Assembly (NCBI RefSeq): GCF_015687155.1
Contig: NZ_JADPQF010000002.1
Span: forward strand, 310,001-374,000
DNA length: 64,000 nucleotides
Source of the DNA: Aliikangiella sp. G2MR2-5
GTDB taxonomy: Bacteria; Pseudomonadota; Gammaproteobacteria; Enterobacterales; Kangiellaceae
Direction of reading: 5' to 3'
Made by a program: the position numbers and the translations under genes. The notes beneath the pieces were generated by a model. The model did no database searches. It worked only from the letters and a program-made list of their open reading frames with translations, and was not told where the DNA came from. Below, in pieces: positions 30,135 to 39,022 of this stretch (positions are counted from its first letter, which is position 1; every line of letters starts with the position of its first letter).

Positions 30135-31169
30135 TTACTTTGGCGCGCAACCTGTTGAGTCTCGAACCACCAGCTCAGGACTAAAGCTTCGGATCATATT
30201 ACCCTCCTCCAGCTGTTCACATGACTGTCCTTGAATTTTTGAGATGAGTAAATTAGCCGCCTGTTGTGCTATCACCTGGTTGGGTTGATGAGCAGTCGTT
30301 AATTTTGGCCATGTCTGACGGGAAAAAGGACTATCTTCAAAACCTACAATAGAGAGCTCATCAGGGATAGATATTCCCATCAATCTTGCGGCAAAAAGGG
30401 CTCCCGCAGCCATTTCATCATTACTGGCAAATATCGCTGTCGGTTTCTTTTTGCGGCCAAGCAGCTTCTTCGCTCCTTTGACTCCAGAATCAAATGAATA
30501 TTCCCCTTCGACTACCCATTGCTTACTTGTTTTGACATGATTATCACTAAGTGCGGCCAGATATCCGTTTAAACGTTCACTGCTTGAGCGATGCTCTTCT
30601 CCGCCACAAAGAAATCCGATTTGCTTATGTCCAAGATCAATCAAGTGCTGGGTAATGTTATAGGCTGCTTCATGATCGTTTACAAAAATACAGGAAGCAG
30701 CCTGCTTGCCCTTTTCCAGCCCCGAAATGATTCTCACGTAAGGTAAGGCCATTTTCTCCAGCATTCTGGAAACTTTAGGCATCTCGGAAAATGGAGGCGT
30801 CAAAACCAGACCCGCTACTCGAGAATGGTTAATTAAATGTGTAAGCTCTTCTTCCAAATCATCCGCTTGATGATTACAGGGGTGAATAAGAAGTTCATAG
30901 TTGTTTTCTCGACACTGGGAAAGCAATCCATTTTGCATATCGATAACATAATAGGCATTCGGATTGTCATAGATAAAACCGATCGTATAGGATCGGGTTC
31001 CAGCTAAACTTCTCGCAGAATTGTTCGGCCGATAGTTGAGCGCCTTAACCGAAGCCATTACCTTGTCATAGGTAGACTGTCTCACCGAGGACTCGTTATT
31101 AATCACCCGCGATACAGTTTTCATCGATACGCCGGCGTGCTTGGCAACATCATTGATGGTAACACTCAT
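30135..31169 (-). CDS. nagR: LacI-family regulator, probable NagR
   Basis: Repressor with an N-terminal LacI helix-turn-helix, VTINDVAKHAGVSMKTVSRVIN, a hinge (NYRPNNSARSLAG) and a periplasmic-binding-protein-like effector domain. The ATG at 31169 puts the HTH at the very start (344 residues); an upstream TTG would add 20 residues and is unlikely. It faces pgi, and the shared gap holds a TGACAGCGCTGTCA palindrome. Further copies stand before three GlcNAc genes, which supports a NagR-type repressor (in Shewanella NagR is LacI-family with a similar palindrome). The effector is inferred, perhaps GlcNAc-6-P or GlcN-6-P. Confidence 0.8.
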   Translation of the reverse strand: MSVTINDVAKHAGVSMKTVSRVINNESSVRQSTYDKVMASVKALNYRPNNSARSLAGTRSYTIGFIYDNPNAYYVIDMQNGLLSQCRENNYELLIHPCNHQADDLEEELTHLINHSRVAGLVLTPPFSEMPKVSRMLEKMALPYVRIISGLEKGKQAASCIFVNDHEAAYNITQHLIDLGHKQIGFLCGGEEHRSSSERLNGYLAALSDNHVKTSKQWVVEGEYSFDSGVKGAKKLLGRKKKPTAIFASNDEMAAGALFAARLMGISIPDELSIVGFEDSPFSRQTWPKLTTAHQPNQVIAQQAANLLISKIQGQSCEQLEEGNMIRSFSPELVVRDSTGCAPK

Positions 31170-31275
31170 AAAACTGCTGTCCCTTTTCGCTCGGCTCAAG
31201 CCCTCAAGAATAGTCGCCGAATATTGCAAATATAAATATCAAGCGGACTATATCATCAAAAACTCTGACGCACCA

Positions 31276-31293
31276 ATTGACAGCGCTGTCATT
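31276..31293. promoter_or_regulatory. Operator 1: NagR-type palindrome before pgi
   Basis: ATTGACAGCGCTGTCATT; the core TGACAGCGCTGTCA (31278-31291) is a perfect palindrome. A TTGACA (31277-31282) inside it would be the -35 of a pgi promoter, with a poor -10 (TAGTCT) 18 bp on, so binding would block RNA polymerase. It is 60 bp from the pgi ATG and about 108 bp from the regulator's ATG, so autoregulation is possible. Confidence 0.8.
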
Positions 31294-31351
31294 TCTACAG
31301 TAGTCTAATAGCAAGATAGTGTTCTTTATCAGCAAACGACAAGGATTTGAT

Positions 31352-33001
31352 ATGCAAGATCCGACAAAACAAAAGGCCTGGCAAGCGCTAAATAGTCATG
31401 CAGCAACAATTAAAGGACGGCACATGAGAGAGCTCTTCGCGCAGGACAAGCAACGTTTCGAGCATTTTTCAGTGGAGCTAGATAGGTTCCTGCTGGATTA
31501 CTCCAAAAATCTGATTACAAAAAATATCATGCAGGACCTGATTGCATTGGCCAGAGAAAGTAATGTCGAAAATTGGCGTGACGCTATGTTCTCAGGAGAA
31601 AGAATCAATCGAACAGAAAATAGAGCCGTGCTGCACCCTTCGTTACGTAATCGCTCAAAAACGCCGGTATTTCTGGATAACAAAAATGTCACCGAACAAG
31701 TAGAAAACGAGCTTGGAAAAATGGAAACCTTTGTGAGTCAGATTCGCAGTGGGAAATGGCTTGGTTACAGCGGCCAACCTATTCGCCACATTGTAAACCT
31801 CGGGGTTGGTGGCTCCAACCTGGGACCACAAATGGTTACCGAAGCACTAAAAAATTACAGTGATAACAGTATAAAGACTCACTATGTTTCTAATGTCGAT
31901 GGCGCTCAAATAGCTGAGATTCTAAGACCTTTGTCTCCGGAAAATGTGCTATTCATTGTTTCTTCGAAATCCTTTTCAACCACAGAAACGCTAACCAATG
32001 CTAAGACAGCGATGCGCTGGTTAGTCTCTGCGGCTTTTGATGAAAGAGCAATTCAAAAACACTTTGTTGCCGTAACCGCCAGACCACAAAAAGCAATCGA
32101 ACTAGGCTTTGAAGAAAAAAATATTTTTCGCATGTGGGACTGGGTTGGTGGTCGTTTCTCCTTGTGGTCAGCGATAGGCTTACCAATTGCGCTGGAATTT
32201 GGGTTTGAAAAGTTCACCGAGCTTCTCGAAGGAGCCCACGAAATGGACCTGCACTTCCAGCAAGCACCACTAGAAGAAAATGCCCCTGTCATACTGGCAT
32301 TGATAGCAATGTGGAATACCACCTTTCTAGGCTGTCAGTCACATGCAATCCTACCCTATGATCAGACACTGCACATGCTAGCTGCATATTTGCAACAAGC
32401 AGAAATGGAAAGTAATGGCAAGTCGGTAACCTGGGATGGTCAACCCGTAAACTATTCCACAGTTGCGTCAATTTGGGGCGGAGTTGGAATCAATGGTCAG
32501 CACGCTTTCTACCAATACCTCCATCAAAGTAAAAACATTGTACCAGCTGACTTTATTGGCTCAATAGAAAGTGTCACCCCACTGGAAGACCATCATGAAA
32601 CTTTAATGGCCAACTTTTTTGCTCAAACTCAGGCATTGATGTGTGGCGTGAATGAGTCACAGGTTCGGTCCGATTTAAAAGCCAAGGGTCGTCAACAGGA
32701 ATTTATTAACCAACTGGCGCCGCATAAGGTGCACGAAGGAAACCGGCCCACAAATACTATTTTATTGAAAAAACTTGATAGCTGGACGCTGGGAGCATTG
32801 ATAGCGATGTACGAACATAAAATATTTGTACAGGGAGTATTGCTACATATCTGTTCTTTTGATCAATGGGGTGTGGAGTTAGGCAAGGGACTAGCAGAAA
32901 AAATACAGCGTGAATTAAAAGACAAAAAGCTCGATATTGAACATGATTCGTCAACTAAACACCTTATCGAATTTTATTTTAAACACTCAACGGCCGGATA
33001 G
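31352..33001 (+). CDS. pgi: Glucose-6-phosphate isomerase
   Basis: Interconverts fructose-6-P and glucose-6-P. In this operon it probably runs toward glucose-6-P, feeding fructose-6-P from amino-sugar breakdown into the Entner-Doudoroff pathway. The ATG at 31352 has AAGGA 6 bp upstream and gives 549 residues, the E. coli length; a GTG at 31319 would add eleven. Signatures seen: VNLGVGGSNLGPQMV, FIVSSKSFSTTETL (phosphate site), WVGGRFSLWSAIGLP, and SFDQWGVELGK with the catalytic Lys. First gene of the six-gene plus-strand operon. Confidence 0.96.
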   Translation: MQDPTKQKAWQALNSHAATIKGRHMRELFAQDKQRFEHFSVELDRFLLDYSKNLITKNIMQDLIALARESNVENWRDAMFSGERINRTENRAVLHPSLRNRSKTPVFLDNKNVTEQVENELGKMETFVSQIRSGKWLGYSGQPIRHIVNLGVGGSNLGPQMVTEALKNYSDNSIKTHYVSNVDGAQIAEILRPLSPENVLFIVSSKSFSTTETLTNAKTAMRWLVSAAFDERAIQKHFVAVTARPQKAIELGFEEKNIFRMWDWVGGRFSLWSAIGLPIALEFGFEKFTELLEGAHEMDLHFQQAPLEENAPVILALIAMWNTTFLGCQSHAILPYDQTLHMLAAYLQQAEMESNGKSVTWDGQPVNYSTVASIWGGVGINGQHAFYQYLHQSKNIVPADFIGSIESVTPLEDHHETLMANFFAQTQALMCGVNESQVRSDLKAKGRQQEFINQLAPHKVHEGNRPTNTILLKKLDSWTLGALIAMYEHKIFVQGVLLHICSFDQWGVELGKGLAEKIQRELKDKKLDIEHDSSTKHLIEFYFKHSTAG

Positions 33002-33028
33002 TTCTGGCGGGAAAATATAGAGAAAAAA

Positions 33029-34987
33029 ATGGTTCATTCAATCGTTGCCAAGGTAACCCGAACGATCAAAGAACGAAGTTGTAGATCTCGCGACAGTTAT
33101 CTAAAAAAAATATCACTGCAAAGAACGGAGACTCCATACCGTCAGCGACTTGCGTGTGGAAACCTCGCCCATGGATTTGCAGCATGCTCTGCTCAAGAAA
33201 AGCTTTCTCTTAGTGAAAACAAAGACCCAAACCTGGCAATAGTAAGCGCCTACAATGAGATGCTCTCAGCTCACCAGCCGTATTTCGAGTATCCAGAGAT
33301 TATTCGGAAAATTGCCCGCCAATATGGAAGCACAGTGCAGTTTGCTGGCGGAGTGCCCGCGATGTGTGATGGTGTCACTCAGGGGCTTCCTGGAATGGAG
33401 CTCTCACTATTTAGCCGCGATCATATCGCCATGTCAACCGCGATTGCTCTGTCTCATCAAATGTTTGATGGTGTCGTGCTGCTAGGTATATGCGACAAAA
33501 TTGTACCTGGATTATTGATCGGCGCCCTGTCGTTTGGTCACCTTCCCACAATATTTATACCGGCAGGCCCAATGACTTCTGGAATTTCAAATAAAGAAAA
33601 AGCGTCCATCAGACAACTCTACGCTCAAGGAAAAGTAGATAAAAAGACTCTGTTGAAAACTGAGAGTGAATCCTATCATAGTCCTGGCACCTGTACTTTT
33701 TATGGTACCGCAAATAGCAATCAAATGCTTATGGAGATTATGGGCCTTCAACTTGCCGGAAGTTCATTTGAAAATCCAGATAGCAAACTAAGAAAACCTC
33801 TCACTGAAGAAGCGGTTATTAGGCTCACATCTCTCGCAAAAGAAAATGGCAGAAATATTTGCCTGGCCGATATTGTTGATGAAAAAGCAATAGTTAATGG
33901 TATCACTGGTTTGCTCGCAAGCGGCGGTTCTACAAATCATACCTTACATTTAATCGCTATCGCACGTGCCGCAGGAATCCAAATAACCTGGCAAGATATG
34001 GCAGAGCTTTCTAAAGTTATTCCCTTACTTTGTCGGGTTTACCCGAACGGCGAAGCAGATATAAACCAATTTCATCAATCGGGAGGAATGGCGTTTTTAA
34101 TTAGAGAGTTACTAGCAGGTAATTTACTGCATAACGACGTAAATACTGTCATGGGATTTGGCCTTGAGAACTATTGTCGTGTACCAGAACTAGTCAAACA
34201 AAAAGTAATTATCACTGACAATCATGATAAGCAAATCAAGATAGAAGCAAGCGATAAAAAAAATGTGATTCGAGAAAAAGTCGTATGGCAGGCTCAAACA
34301 GGCAAGAGCAAGGACAAAGATACTCTCAGAGAAGTCAATTCGCCGTTTTCTAATAATGGAGGTCTTAAATTGCTATCGGGTAATCTGGGTCGTGCAATTA
34401 TAAAAACTTCTGCAGTTGAAAAAAGCAAACAAACGATTACTGCGCCGGCGAAAATATTCTATTCACAGGAAGCAGTGATCGAGGCATTTAAACAAGGACA
34501 GCTTTATCAGGACTTTATTGCAGTAGTAATATTTCAAGGTCCCAAATCCAATGGCATGCCAGAACTTCATAAACTCACGCCGATACTAGGCTCTCTTCAA
34601 GATCAAGGTTATAAAGTAGCGCTAGTCACTGATGGTCGAATGTCTGGTGCGTCAGGCAAAGTTCCTGCTGCAATTCATTTATCTCCTGAAGCACTAGAGG
34701 AAGGAATGATAGGCAAACTTCGGGATGGAGATATGGTTACTTTAGACTGTCAAGAAAATCAGCTTTCTGTCGATCTTGACGAAGCGCAAATTAAGCAGCG
34801 CTCCGCTTTAGTAAAACGAGATTGTTCAGATCAGTACTCTGTCGGCCGAGAGCTTTTTAGTATCTTTCGAGATCGGGTATCAAGCGCAGAAGAAGGCGCA
34901 ACTATTTTTGACTTTGAAATTAGATATTCAACGAACAATCAAACCGAATTTTATCCGCGCGAGGTAACTTATGACCAACCATTGTGA
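33029..34987 (+). CDS. edd: Phosphogluconate dehydratase
   Basis: Entner-Doudoroff enzyme: dehydrates 6-phosphogluconate to KDPG using a [4Fe-4S] cluster. The 652 residues are slightly longer than usual (about 608) because of an insert around 415-445 (EKVVWQAQTGKSKDKDTLREV). Family motifs: PAMCDGVTQGLPGMELSLFSRD with the first cluster Cys, LLGICDKIVPGL with the second, GPMTSGISNK, SPGTCTFYGTANSNQ with the third, and LVTDGRMSGASGKVPAA near the end. It overlaps zwf by 17 bp. Confidence 0.96.
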   Translation: MVHSIVAKVTRTIKERSCRSRDSYLKKISLQRTETPYRQRLACGNLAHGFAACSAQEKLSLSENKDPNLAIVSAYNEMLSAHQPYFEYPEIIRKIARQYGSTVQFAGGVPAMCDGVTQGLPGMELSLFSRDHIAMSTAIALSHQMFDGVVLLGICDKIVPGLLIGALSFGHLPTIFIPAGPMTSGISNKEKASIRQLYAQGKVDKKTLLKTESESYHSPGTCTFYGTANSNQMLMEIMGLQLAGSSFENPDSKLRKPLTEEAVIRLTSLAKENGRNICLADIVDEKAIVNGITGLLASGGSTNHTLHLIAIARAAGIQITWQDMAELSKVIPLLCRVYPNGEADINQFHQSGGMAFLIRELLAGNLLHNDVNTVMGFGLENYCRVPELVKQKVIITDNHDKQIKIEASDKKNVIREKVVWQAQTGKSKDKDTLREVNSPFSNNGGLKLLSGNLGRAIIKTSAVEKSKQTITAPAKIFYSQEAVIEAFKQGQLYQDFIAVVIFQGPKSNGMPELHKLTPILGSLQDQGYKVALVTDGRMSGASGKVPAAIHLSPEALEEGMIGKLRDGDMVTLDCQENQLSVDLDEAQIKQRSALVKRDCSDQYSVGRELFSIFRDRVSSAEEGATIFDFEIRYSTNNQTEFYPREVTYDQPL

Positions 34988-36428
34988 TCTGGTGATATTC
35001 GGTGCTACCGGAGACCTTGCACTTAGAAAACTATTACCGGCCTTATATCGTTCATACTCAGAAAAGTCGCTTTCTGGAGATTTCAAAATTCATCTTACAT
35101 GTCGTAGCAACTCCCAAAAGGACTCTTACCTAACAAAACTAAAGGATTCTTTGCAAGAACACCTGAGCGAAAACGAATTCTGTAGCGAAACGTGGCTACA
35201 GTTTAAAAAACGGCTTTTCCCAATTCAACTTGATATTGAAAATGAAAAACATGACTGGCAACAACTCGAGCAAAGACTCGATAACAGGCGAGAGCGTATA
35301 TTTTATTTATCCATCGCTCCATCTCTTTACGCTCTTTGTTGTCGGCAGCTGGCGCGATTCAAGTTAATTAACAGGCATAGTCGAGTAGTACTGGAAAAGC
35401 CGATTGGATATAACCAGACCTCAGCAGAAGAAATTAATTCAGAAGTTGGTAAGTACTTTAATGAAAAGCAAATATTTCGAATCGATCACTACCTGGGTAA
35501 AGAAACAGTACAGAATTTGATGATACTTCGCTTTTCCAATTTGCTATTTGAAAATATGTGGGACAGAAAATCAATTGATCATATTCAGATTTCAATTGGT
35601 GAAACCGTAGGACTTGAAGGTCGTGCCGGCTTTTACAATGATGCAGGAGCAATGCGCGATATGGTGCAGAATCACCTGCTCCAGCTTCTTTGCCTGATAG
35701 CTATGGAACCGCCAAATGAATTTTCTGGCGATAACATTCGGACGGAAAAAATTAAGGTTCTCAAAGCACTAAGACCTGTTAGTGTTGATTCTATCAGACA
35801 GGAGACGATTCGCGGCCAATATGTTTCTGGTCAATTGGCAGATAACCTTGTACCGGGTTATCTTGAAGAACTGAAAAAACCACAAAGTTTTTGCGAGACC
35901 TTTGTTGCAATTCGTACTTTTGTGGACAATTGGCGCTGGTCCGGTGTTCCATTTTATTTACGTACCGGAAAACGACTCAAGCAACGCTGCGCAGAAATTT
36001 CTGTTCAGTTTAAACCTGTATCTCATCAACTATTCAGCTCACAAGCAGGAATTAGCCAACCCAATCGATTAATTATAAGGTTGCAACCTGAAGAGAGAAT
36101 TCAGCTTTCGATTACTTCGAAAAAACTCAATAAAGCAGAAACGCAATTAAAACAGGAATTACTGGATCTCAATCTAAATGATAATAGTACATCCTTACAA
36201 AGTGATGCTTATAAGCGCTTGTTACTCGATGTGATCGCCAATGACCCCAGTTTATTTATTCATAGAGAAGAGATCGACACTGCGTGGCGCTGGGTAGATC
36301 CTATTATCGAAGGCTGGCGTAAGGACAATTATCAGCCAGAGCTCTACCGTGCCGGTAGCTGGGGACCCGAGTCATCGGATCGTTTGCTAGCTAATGATGG
36401 TCGCTATTGGCATAACCCGGATGAATGA
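34971..36428 (+). CDS. zwf: Glucose-6-phosphate 1-dehydrogenase
   Basis: Oxidises glucose-6-P to 6-phosphogluconolactone and makes NADPH. Of the 485 residues, the nucleotide fold is IFGATGDLALRKLLPALY near the start. RIDHYLGKETVQN is the family signature with the catalytic His and the substrate Lys. LEKPIGYN and GVPFYLRTGKRL are also conserved. The gene begins inside the end of edd, so it is translationally coupled. In many gammaproteobacteria zwf-pgl-edd is repressed by HexR; I found no HexR-like site, only the LacI-type operator upstream of pgi. Confidence 0.96.
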   Translation: MTNHCDLVIFGATGDLALRKLLPALYRSYSEKSLSGDFKIHLTCRSNSQKDSYLTKLKDSLQEHLSENEFCSETWLQFKKRLFPIQLDIENEKHDWQQLEQRLDNRRERIFYLSIAPSLYALCCRQLARFKLINRHSRVVLEKPIGYNQTSAEEINSEVGKYFNEKQIFRIDHYLGKETVQNLMILRFSNLLFENMWDRKSIDHIQISIGETVGLEGRAGFYNDAGAMRDMVQNHLLQLLCLIAMEPPNEFSGDNIRTEKIKVLKALRPVSVDSIRQETIRGQYVSGQLADNLVPGYLEELKKPQSFCETFVAIRTFVDNWRWSGVPFYLRTGKRLKQRCAEISVQFKPVSHQLFSSQAGISQPNRLIIRLQPEERIQLSITSKKLNKAETQLKQELLDLNLNDNSTSLQSDAYKRLLLDVIANDPSLFIHREEIDTAWRWVDPIIEGWRKDNYQPELYRAGSWGPESSDRLLANDGRYWHNPDE

Positions 36429-36462
36429 ATGTTTATGACAATTTTGAACACAAGGAGTTACT

Positions 36463-37176
36463 ATGACTCAAATTATTGAGCGCTTTTTTCAGAGTCAACA
36501 GGAGATGTATCAATCCCTGTTGGCTAACACTCAATATCAACTGGAGAAAGCAGTCCAGCAACAGGGTGAGGCCACGTTTCTGGTTTCAGGTGGTACAACA
36601 CCAAAACCGCTTTACTGCTCCTTGTCAAAAACAAAGTTGCCCTGGCAACGAATAAAAGTAGCAATGGTAGATGAGCGTTGGGTTAATCCTGACAACGAAG
36701 CTAGCAATGAAAGACTTATTCGAATAAACCTGCTTAAGAATCTTGCCCGCGATGCACGCCTCACGACAATGAAGATTGATGGTCAATCGCCTGTCGAAGC
36801 ATGCGCTACAATCGAAAATTGTTATAAAAAACTAAATACTCCATTTGATCTCACAATATTGGGAATGGGCAATGATGGCCACACTGCTTCACTTTTTCCA
36901 AACTCAATTGGACTAGAAACGGGATTAAATAGCGAGTCGACTCTATGTTGTCCCATCGATGCGGTCAATTCTGCTGCCGCGGGAAAGTATCAGCAACGCT
37001 TGTCTCTAACAATAAACGCAATAAAAAGAAGCCGCCAGATCAAACTGCTCATTACCGGCGATAAAAAACTCAAAACATATCAAAAAGCAAAACGAGCAGG
37101 CTCAACTATGGAAATGCCTGTTCGCGCAATTTTACAACTAAAAGACATCCCAATAAATATTTACTGGGCACCTTAG
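36463..37176 (+). CDS. pgl: 6-phosphogluconolactonase
   Basis: Hydrolyses 6-phosphogluconolactone to 6-phosphogluconate. The 237-residue DevB-type protein has FLVSGGTTPKPLY, the VAMVDERWVNPDNEASN segment and the conserved ILGMGNDGHTASLFP with the catalytic His. It lies 34 bp after zwf with a good AAGGAG ribosome site. Confidence 0.95.
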   Translation: MTQIIERFFQSQQEMYQSLLANTQYQLEKAVQQQGEATFLVSGGTTPKPLYCSLSKTKLPWQRIKVAMVDERWVNPDNEASNERLIRINLLKNLARDARLTTMKIDGQSPVEACATIENCYKKLNTPFDLTILGMGNDGHTASLFPNSIGLETGLNSESTLCCPIDAVNSAAAGKYQQRLSLTINAIKRSRQIKLLITGDKKLKTYQKAKRAGSTMEMPVRAILQLKDIPINIYWAP

Positions 37177-37194
37177 TTAATCGAGTATCAACTA

Positions 37195-37842
37195 ATGGAA
37201 CAAGAATCTTTATCCAAATACCTGTCACTATCACCGGTGATTCCTGTGGTCGAAATAGACGATTCCAGAAAATCACTTCCTCTGGTGAATGCTCTAATTC
37301 AGGGAGGTATTAAAATTATCGAGATCACTTTGCGTACAGAATCCGCTCTTGAATCAATTGCAACAATAAGTCAGAAAGTTCCAAGTATGTGTGTAGGAGC
37401 TGGAACGGTAACTGATGTAACACGATTACAGAATTCAGTTGCCGCCGGAGCCCATTTTCTGGTTAGTCCGGGTGCGACAAAGTCCTTGATTGATGGCTCC
37501 CGTTATCATGATACACCGCTACTTCCTGGAGCGGTTACACCAAGTGAAGTTATGTCGCTTTACCAACAGGGATTCCGCTTTCTAAAGTTCTTCCCGGCGG
37601 AAGCAGCTGGTGGTCAAAAAATGCTTCGAAGTATCGCGGCACCACTACCAGAAATAAAGTTCTGTCCAACAGGTGGAATCAATCAGAATAATATTCAGGA
37701 ATATCTAACAATAAAAAATGTCATCTGCGCAGGCAGTTCCTGGGTAGCAGAATCAGATCTGATAAAAAATAACAATTGGTCTGAAATTACACGAAGAGCA
37801 CGCGAAATATCCTCATCCATCAACCGAAATTTATCGGGCTAA
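37195..37842 (+). CDS. eda: KDPG aldolase
   Basis: Splits 2-keto-3-deoxy-6-phosphogluconate into pyruvate and glyceraldehyde-3-P. The 215-residue class I aldolase has [14 protein letters not shown] (catalytic Glu), [29 protein letters not shown] and [12 protein letters not shown], in which the Lys forms the Schiff base, and CPTGGI. It follows pgl by 18 bp. Confidence 0.97.
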   Translation: MEQESLSKYLSLSPVIPVVEIDDSRKSLPLVNALIQGGIKIIEITLRTESALESIATISQKVPSMCVGAGTVTDVTRLQNSVAAGAHFLVSPGATKSLIDGSRYHDTPLLPGAVTPSEVMSLYQQGFRFLKFFPAEAAGGQKMLRSIAAPLPEIKFCPTGGINQNNIQEYLTIKNVICAGSSWVAESDLIKNNNWSEITRRAREISSSINRNLSG

Positions 37843-37864
37843 GAAACAACTTGAGGACCGAGCA

Positions 37865-38896
37865 ATGAAACTAAAAATAGCCATCAACGGCTTTGGCCGA
37901 ATCGGCCGTAATATCGTGCGTGCGCTTTACGAAAATACCTACCACGATGAAATTCAACTAGTTGCTATCAACGATTTGGGTAAACTAGAATCAGCCACCC
38001 ACCTGTTAAAATATGACTCTGTCCATGGTCGCTTTGCTCAAAAGGTAGCGCAGGACGGTGAGAATATTATTATCAATGACGAAAAGATACTCTACACCAA
38101 CCAGGCTGATCCGGAACTTTTACCCTGGCAAGCGCTAGGCGTTGACTATGTATTGGAATGTACCGGTCGCTTCACCTCAAAAGAATTAGCTTTGGCACAT
38201 ATTAAAGCGGGTGCAAGAAAAGTGATCGTATCAGCACCAACGAAGAATGCCGATGCAACCATTGTTCACGGAGTCAATCACTCGACACTAAAAGCCGAAA
38301 TGCAGGTGATATCCAATGCTTCTTGCACAACCAACTGTCTGGCACCTATCGCAAAAATATTAAATGAGTCGGTTGGTATTGAACAAGGAAGTATGACGAC
38401 CATTCATGCTGTCACCAACGATCAGAATTTACTCGATCTTGATCACGAGGATATGTATCGCGCGCGCGCCGCAACACAATCGATGATCCCGACCAAAACG
38501 GGAGCTGCGGCAGCAGTCGGGCTGGTTTTACCGGAACTCAATGGCAAACTGGACGGAATGGCGGTTCGAGTGCCTACTCTCAACGTTTCACTGGTTGATT
38601 TAACTTTTGTGGCACAAAAGGAAACCAGTATTGGAGAGGTAAACGCCGCGATAAAAGCAGCGACTTCAGGAGCTATGGGCAAAGTACTCGACTATAGTGA
38701 TGAACCTCTGGTTTCTATTGACTTCAACCACCACCCGGCCTCTTCGGTGTTCGATGCCAGCCAAACCAAGGTGAATGGAAAGTTGGTCAAAGTAATGGCC
38801 TGGTACGACAACGAATGGGGATTTTCCAACCGTATGCTGGACAATGCACTGCAGTTAAGCCGGATAGAAAAAAATACATTGAACGACGCTGCCTAA
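37865..38896 (+). CDS. gap: Glyceraldehyde-3-phosphate dehydrogenase, type I
   Basis: Oxidises glyceraldehyde-3-P to 1,3-bisphosphoglycerate. The 343-residue protein opens with [13 protein letters not shown]. The Asp of AINDLG favours NAD over NADP. The catalytic Cys is in [12 protein letters not shown] and the partner His in [27 protein letters not shown] and [12 protein letters not shown] are conserved. Erythrose-4-P dehydrogenase is a relative, but the KTGAAAAVG loop points to GAPDH. It closes the operon and is followed by a strong terminator. Confidence 0.95.
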   Translation: MKLKIAINGFGRIGRNIVRALYENTYHDEIQLVAINDLGKLESATHLLKYDSVHGRFAQKVAQDGENIIINDEKILYTNQADPELLPWQALGVDYVLECTGRFTSKELALAHIKAGARKVIVSAPTKNADATIVHGVNHSTLKAEMQVISNASCTTNCLAPIAKILNESVGIEQGSMTTIHAVTNDQNLLDLDHEDMYRARAATQSMIPTKTGAAAAVGLVLPELNGKLDGMAVRVPTLNVSLVDLTFVAQKETSIGEVNAAIKAATSGAMGKVLDYSDEPLVSIDFNHHPASSVFDASQTKVNGKLVKVMAWYDNEWGFSNRMLDNALQLSRIEKNTLNDAA

Positions 38897-38914
38897 TACC
38901 AAATTTAATATTTC

Positions 38915-38942
38915 AAGCCGTCATTAATAGACGGCTTTTCTA
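38915..38942 (+). terminator. Terminator of the pgi-gap operon
   Basis: Perfect 8-bp inverted repeat AAGCCGTC (38915-38922) and GACGGCTT (38930-38937) with a 7-nt loop, then TTCTATTTATT. It lies 18 bp after the gap stop. Confidence 0.8.
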
Positions 38943-38970
38943 TTTATTGCTTTATAAACTGTGCGCAAAT

Positions 38971-38999
38971 AAAAAAGGCCGGAACAAGTCCGGTCTTTT
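38971..38999 (-). terminator. Terminator of the TonB receptor gene
   Basis: On the minus strand AAAGACCGGA pairs with TCCGGCCTTT (one mismatch) over a 5-nt loop, followed by TTTATT. It begins about 23 bp past the receptor stop. Confidence 0.75.
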
Positions 39000-39022
39000 A
39001 ATACTCAGCTGACACAACTATC

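Noticed and set aside
30007-30234. Plus-strand frame of 75 codons between pstS and the LacI-type gene
   Set aside because: It overlaps the end of the LacI-type gene and shows no recognisable domain.
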